This document shows positions 6,902 to 10,231 of a stretch of DNA of 10,231 bases, piece by piece. A program made the translations under genes and the position numbers. The first letter of the stretch is position 1. Each line of letters begins with the position of its first letter. This DNA is from an uncultured Angelakisella sp. (GTDB lineage Bacteria > Bacillota > Clostridia > Oscillospirales > Ruminococcaceae). Location: positions 1 through 10,231 of the forward strand of contig CANOCD010000026.1 of assembly GCA_947564495.1 (NCBI GenBank). The letters run 5' to 3'. The notes beneath the pieces were generated by a model. It was not told the origin of the DNA, searched no databases, and saw only the letters and a program-made list of their open reading frames with translations.

Positions 6902-8365
6902 CTAAAAATCCCGTATTTCCTCAAAGGCGTCCAAAAGGGCCTCCCGGTCCAGGGCCCCTTGGGGCAGATCGTCCAGCACGGTGCAGAGGGCGGTGTAGAT
7001 GTCCTCCCGCTCCTCGGTCTCGATGAACCGCATCCGGTTGAAGGGCCGGACAAAGGCGATGACCGCCTCCCGGGCCCGGTCCATGGCGTCAGCGGGAGGC
7101 TCCGCCGCCAGCTTCACCAGCGTCCCCCGGAGGGCCTTGTACAGGTTGGCCGCCCGCTTGGCCGAGGAGGCCGGCACCCCCTCCATCCCGTCCCAGTGGC
7201 GGAATGGATTGGTGAGGTTTTCCGCCAGCCATTCCGGCTTTCGGGCCTTGGTGATCCACAGGTCCAGGCCCTCCCGCTTTTTGTACAGCTTCTTCGCCGT
7301 TTTGGCGGCGTCCTCCGGCAGGCTGGACATCCAGAACCAGGTGAGGCGGGGCAGTTCCTCCGGCAGGGGGATGTCCGCCCCGGTGAAGCCAAAGAGGTCC
7401 ACGGTGGTGAAGGTCTCCAGATCGTGGAACCGTTTCAGTTCCCCGAAGTTCCGCAGGACCCCCGGCTTGCCCCAGAGGCGCAGGCTCCGGAGGTCAGGGT
7501 ACCACTCCCGGAGGACCCGGAGGTCCAATTCCTCCACCCCGGTACAGGAGACGGAGGAGAGGGCGGGGAGCTCCGGGCGGGAGAAAACGGCCCCCTTGAA
7601 GTCGACGGACAGCCCCTCCCCTTCCCCGGGGGCGTGGACACGGCAACGGTCCGGCTCCCGGTTCAACAGAAGGAGGCTCCCGGTCCGCTCCCCCAGCCAC
7701 AGGTCCTCCACCCCAGTAAGGTCGATGATGAGCTTGCGGAGGGTGGTCCCCCGGAAATCCAGCTTTGTCTGCCCGTGGTTTTCCAGGCGGAGGTCCACCA
7801 GGAAGGGGTCCTCCCGGAGGTAGTCCACAAGGTCGGGGTACCACTGGGTGCAGTTCAGCTCCATAAGGCAAGGGAGGGCCCGAAGCTCCTCCGCCCGGCG
7901 GATGGGGACCTGGGTGTCATAGAGCCGGGAGAGGCACCTTTTCACCGGGACCCCGGCCACCGTGACCTCCTCCCGGCTTTCGGCGGCGGTCTTAAAGACC
8001 CGGCGCTTCTCCTCCGGGAGGGAGTTCCACCAAAGCTGGCTGGCCATGGCCCCGGTGATGCCCCACCCGCCCCAGGACTTGCTGTCGTCCTCGACAAGGG
8101 GCGGGATGTTCCCCGCAAAACGGTAATTCCCCGGGACGTCCAAGGGGACGTGGACATAGTTATAGTGTCCCTGCCAGAAGAAATAGTCCATGACCATGGG
8201 GCGCAGGGCGGGAAGCTGTTCCGGGGTCAGGGGCTCCTTGCCGTGCCAGTCCAGAAGGAGAAGAAGCCCCTGGTTTTTCTCCTTCACCTTGGTGATCTGG
8301 CAGGCGACGTATTCCTCCAACTGGCGGCTGTAGACACAGAAAACATCCCCGGCGCTGGCTTTCAT
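6902..8365 (-). CDS. Leucine-rich-repeat-like protein with an N-terminal beta domain, function unknown
   Basis: A 487-residue soluble protein with three visible parts. Residues 1-90 (AGDVFCVYSRQLEEYVACQI at 5-24) look like a small beta domain, faintly similar to Imm26-type immunity domains. The middle (about 160-375) has irregular leucine-rich-repeat spacing, with strands such as LVDLRLENH, TLRKLIIDL, VEELDLRVL, LRSLRLWG and LPRLTWFWMSSLP. The helical end, from LAENLTNPFRHWDGM (380-394) to AFEEIRDF (480-487), resembles from memory the C-terminal part of LRR proteins sometimes labelled gliding motility protein. It is unusually rich in Trp. There is no signal peptide, membrane segment or catalytic motif, so a binding or scaffold role is likeliest. 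Its ATG overlaps the racemase stop in an ATGA, with GGAGGAG just upstream, so translation is coupled. Imm26 similarity is weak and could be wrong. Confidence 0.75.
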   Translation of the reverse strand: MKASAGDVFCVYSRQLEEYVACQITKVKEKNQGLLLLLDWHGKEPLTPEQLPALRPMVMDYFFWQGHYNYVHVPLDVPGNYRFAGNIPPLVEDDSKSWGGWGITGAMASQLWWNSLPEEKRRVFKTAAESREEVTVAGVPVKRCLSRLYDTQVPIRRAEELRALPCLMELNCTQWYPDLVDYLREDPFLVDLRLENHGQTKLDFRGTTLRKLIIDLTGVEDLWLGERTGSLLLLNREPDRCRVHAPGEGEGLSVDFKGAVFSRPELPALSSVSCTGVEELDLRVLREWYPDLRSLRLWGKPGVLRNFGELKRFHDLETFTTVDLFGFTGADIPLPEELPRLTWFWMSSLPEDAAKTAKKLYKKREGLDLWITKARKPEWLAENLTNPFRHWDGMEGVPASSAKRAANLYKALRGTLVKLAAEPPADAMDRAREAVIAFVRPFNRMRFIETEEREDIYTALCTVLDDLPQGALDREALLDAFEEIRDF

Positions 8366-9171
8366 AGGCTCTCCTCCTCGATCTCGATCTCTTGGGGCGG
8401 CTCCAGTGTCACGGGGCCCCCCACGGTGAGGACGGCGACCCGGCCCCCCGTTTTTTGGACCCGGACAGTGAGGGTCCCCCCGGGCTGGGGGACGGGGTAG
8501 GTCCGCTCCCCTTCTTCCAGGTCCCGGGCCAGCCAGACGGCAAGGGCGGTGGAGCCGCTGGCGCAGCTGCTTTCAAAGACGGCGGTCCCGGTGGCCCGCA
8601 CCGCCACCGCCGGGGTCAGCTCCCCCCGGGGGGAGAGGAACATGGCCCCCAGGGCCTCCCAGTCCCACCGGTCATTTGCCGCCTGCTGGATGGCCCGGAA
8701 GGCGGCGGGGGCGGGGGCGGTGTCCCTCACGATGATGTGGGTGATTCCCGGGAGCAGGACCGCCGGAAGGGGCTCCGGGGAAAGCTCCGGGACGGAAAGG
8801 CTGTCCAGGGCTCGGGGCAGGGGCATGGGGCTGGCGGATGACCGCTTTTCCGGATGTGCCTCCACCCAAAGGACCTCCCCGCAGCCGGAAATCTCGATGG
8901 GGACGGTCCGGGGGCCGGGGCCCTGTTTTGCCGCTAGGAACAGGCCGAAGCTCCGGGCGGCGTTGCCGCAGAACTCCCCGCCCATCATCTCCAGACGGCC
9001 CAGGGCATCCCGGCCTTTGGGCGGGCAGACAAAGCCTGCCTGCTCGGCCCGAAGCTCCGGCAGGGCCATCAAGGCCCGGGAGAGGGCCGCCCGCCGATCC
9101 CCCGGGACGGGGGCAAGGACCAGGGCGGTGCGGTTGCCGGCGGGGTCGGCCATGACAAGGCGCAGCTTCAC
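8362..9171 (-). CDS. DapF-fold PLP-independent amino-acid racemase, CntK/histidine racemase-like
   Basis: A 269-residue protein of the diaminopimelate epimerase fold, which inverts an amino-acid alpha carbon with two cysteines acting as base and acid. Both are present: Cys68 in MGGEFCGNAARSFG and Cys203 in ESSCASGSTA. The N-terminus (LRLVMADPAGNRTALVL) lacks the MHGxGNDF block of true DapF. The features EFCGNA, EISGCGEV, THIIV and PVPQPGGTLTV resemble, from memory, CntK of staphylopine synthesis and related histidine racemases. No CntL- or CntM-like gene is in view. The start is the GTG at 9171, which overlaps the upstream stop as GTGA and has AAAGGAGGG six bases before it. A longer in-frame ATG at 9294 is rejected because its extra 41 residues are out of character with the fold. 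The substrate is inferred, not shown; plain DapF activity remains possible. Confidence 0.85.
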   Translation of the reverse strand: MKLRLVMADPAGNRTALVLAPVPGDRRAALSRALMALPELRAEQAGFVCPPKGRDALGRLEMMGGEFCGNAARSFGLFLAAKQGPGPRTVPIEISGCGEVLWVEAHPEKRSSASPMPLPRALDSLSVPELSPEPLPAVLLPGITHIIVRDTAPAPAAFRAIQQAANDRWDWEALGAMFLSPRGELTPAVAVRATGTAVFESSCASGSTALAVWLARDLEEGERTYPVPQPGGTLTVRVQKTGGRVAVLTVGGPVTLEPPQEIEIEEESL

Positions 9172-10079
9172 GGCGGGCCCTCCTTTCGCTCCACCCCGGT
9201 GAGGTCGAAGGGCGGGGTGTACTCCTCCTTGGCCGAAGTCCGGTCCTGGCCGAAGCCGGAAAAGCCCAGCTCCTGGGCGACGGAGCGCACCCACTCATAT
9301 TCAAAGGTGGCCACCCGGCGGTTCAACGCCTTCCGGGTCATGGGGCGGTAGGGGGTGTACTGGCTCATTAGGCTGAGGTAGAAGTCCTCCACGGGGATGA
9401 CCTCCGCCAGACGGCGGAGGAGCTGCTCTGAGTCCTTCCGTTCCCCGGGGAGGACGAGATGGCGGACGATGAGACCCCGGCGGAGCATTCCGTTTTGGTC
9501 CAGCTGGAGGGGGCCCGCCTGGCGGTGCATCTCCTGGATGGCGGCGAGGGCCACTGGGAAGTAGTCCGGGGCGTTGGCACAGTCCTGGGCAAGACCGGGA
9601 TTGTGGAATTTCAGGTCGGGGAGGTAGATGTCCACATAGCCCTCCAGGAGGCGGAGGGTCTCGGGCTTTTCGTAGCCGCCGGTGTTCCAGACCACGGGGA
9701 TGACCAGCTGGCCCCGGATCAGGTCCAGGGCCTCGATGATCCAGGGGATGTATGGGGTGCCGGTGACCAGATTGAGGTTCCAGGCTCCGGCCTGCTGGAG
9801 TTCCAAGAAAATTTCTGCCAGACGGGAGACGAGGACCTCCCGGCCGAAGTTTTCGTGGCTCAGCTGGTAGTTCTGGCAGAAGGAGCATTTGAGGGGGCAG
9901 CCGGAGAAGAAAACGGTCCCGGAGCCTCGGGCGGGGTCGCCGCCGCTTAGGCAGGGTTCCTCCCATTGGTGGAGGGCGGCACGGGCCACCCGGGGGAGGG
10001 GGCCGCCTCCGCAGAAGCCGGGGGCGACGGAGCGGTCGGCCCCGCATTCCCGGGGACAGAGAGAACAGGGAGCAGACAT
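9168..10079 (-). CDS. PflX-type radical SAM protein (pyruvate formate-lyase activase-like)
   Basis: A 303-residue radical SAM protein. The CxxxCxxC cluster site is SGCPLKCSFCQNYQLS (Cys61, Cys65, Cys68), which should hold a [4Fe-4S] cluster and cleave S-adenosylmethionine. An N-terminal Cys group, CSLCPRECG (Cys5, Cys8, Cys12) plus Cys23, may bind a further metal or cluster. The following NLVTGTPYIPWIIEALD, PVVWNTGGYEKPE and YVDIYLPDLKF fit the PflX (COG1313) branch, related in sequence to pyruvate formate-lyase activase but of unproven function. No glycyl radical enzyme lies in this window. The protein is cytosolic, of normal length. AAAGGAGG at 10097-10090 precedes the ATG by 10 bases. It is the first gene of the operon visible here and its stop overlaps the racemase GTG, so the two are translationally coupled. 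Confidence 0.88.
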   Translation of the reverse strand: MSAPCSLCPRECGADRSVAPGFCGGGPLPRVARAALHQWEEPCLSGGDPARGSGTVFFSGCPLKCSFCQNYQLSHENFGREVLVSRLAEIFLELQQAGAWNLNLVTGTPYIPWIIEALDLIRGQLVIPVVWNTGGYEKPETLRLLEGYVDIYLPDLKFHNPGLAQDCANAPDYFPVALAAIQEMHRQAGPLQLDQNGMLRRGLIVRHLVLPGERKDSEQLLRRLAEVIPVEDFYLSLMSQYTPYRPMTRKALNRRVATFEYEWVRSVAQELGFSGFGQDRTSAKEEYTPPFDLTGVERKEGPP

Positions 10080-10166
10080 AGCGGAACGACCTCCTTTCTA
10101 ATGAGCCCAGGTCTCCAGGCACGATCCACGATAACTACAGCGTAGCGTAGGGTCCAAAGTTTTCGT

Positions 10167-10231
10167 CCACCTTTTACAAAAGGTGGTGGAGTCCAGAGGC
10201 AAAGCCTCTGGTCGCCCTCCGCAGAGGGCGA
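10167..10231. repeat. Three tandem perfect hairpins, probable intergenic repeat element (cut by window end)
   Basis: Three perfect inverted repeats follow one another: CCACCTTTT/AAAAGGTGG (10167-10175 with 10178-10186), CCAGAGGC/GCCTCTGG (10193-10200 with 10204-10211) and TCGCCCTC/GAGGGCGA (10212-10219 with 10224-10231). Spacers between hairpins are six bases and none. None carries a T-tract, so they are not simple terminators. From memory similar hairpin strings recur between genes of Oscillospiraceae genomes, which suggests a dispersed repeat. The element lies upstream of the - strand operon and may continue past the window. Confidence 0.65.

Noticed and set aside
4368..6905. Very long open frame (845 codons) on the + strand opposite the MscS-like and amidohydrolase genes
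   Set aside because: It is antisense to two clear genes, spans their junction, has low-complexity Gly/Pro/Asp-rich translation and no ribosome binding site. It comes from GC-biased third positions.
6959..8500. Long + strand open frame (513 codons) opposite the LRR-like gene
   Set aside because: Antisense shadow with Gly/Pro/Val-rich translation, no recognisable domain and no plausible start signal.
9172..9294. Upstream in-frame ATG extension of the racemase
   Set aside because: The extra 41 residues lie wholly within the radical SAM gene and do not match the fold, while the GTG at 9171 has an ideal ribosome binding site and a GTGA overlap.
10134..10150. Short CGTAG tandem repeat and CTAC/GTAG palindrome
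   Set aside because: Only two 5-bp units and a 4-bp stem; too short to separate from chance.
10102..10160. Promoter for the - strand operon just upstream of the radical SAM gene
   Set aside because: On the - strand a TTGGAC box is seen, but the possible -10 boxes (TAGTTA, TTATCG) are poor or badly spaced. The promoter may lie beyond the window.

Overview
The window reads as a chromosomal segment of a high-GC member of the Firmicutes. The coding DNA is very GC-rich, yet nearly every start follows a strong AGGAGG-type ribosome binding site, and short T-tract terminators separate the units. The mix of families (MepA-like MATE pump, AraC-GNAT fusion, PflX-like radical SAM protein, YtcJ-like amidohydrolase) and the style of the intergenic DNA fit gut Clostridia of the Oscillospiraceae type. 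That placement is inference from composition and recall, not from a marker gene.

Left part, + strand (1-3063): a YdcF/DUF218-type cytosolic protein (66-719) closed by a clear terminator. A two-gene unit follows, in which an AraC-type DNA-binding domain fused to a GNAT acetyltransferase-like domain (854-1699) overlaps by 8 nt a MATE-family multidrug exporter (1692-3020). A second terminator ends this unit. The arrangement suggests a regulator or sensor made together with a drug/metabolite pump.

Middle (3064-4172): lower-GC DNA holding one small monocistronic gene, an 80-residue basic coiled-coil-like protein (3317-3559) with its own promoter and terminator. Either side are non-coding stretches with hairpins (3087-3147, 3157-3185, 3840-3868) and a 13-bp direct repeat (4032-4044 and 4070-4082).

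Right part, - strand (10079 down to 4087): five tightly packed genes that look like one operon. In transcription order they are a PflX-type radical SAM protein, a DapF-fold PLP-independent racemase whose motifs look more like the histidine racemase (CntK) branch than DapF, a 487-residue leucine-rich-repeat-like protein, a YtcJ-type amidohydrolase, and an MscS-type mechanosensitive channel with an acidic repeat-containing tail. Junctions are a 4-nt overlap, a 4-nt overlap, a 20-nt gap and a 3-nt gap, and a terminator follows the last gene. The shared purpose of these five proteins is not evident.

The window ends (10167-10231) in three consecutive perfect hairpins lying upstream of this operon. 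This looks like a compact intergenic repeat element. I found no rRNA, tRNA, CRISPR array, transposase or phage gene. The best candidates for something undescribed are the five-gene operon with its unusual racemase and LRR-like partner, and the two structured intergenic elements.
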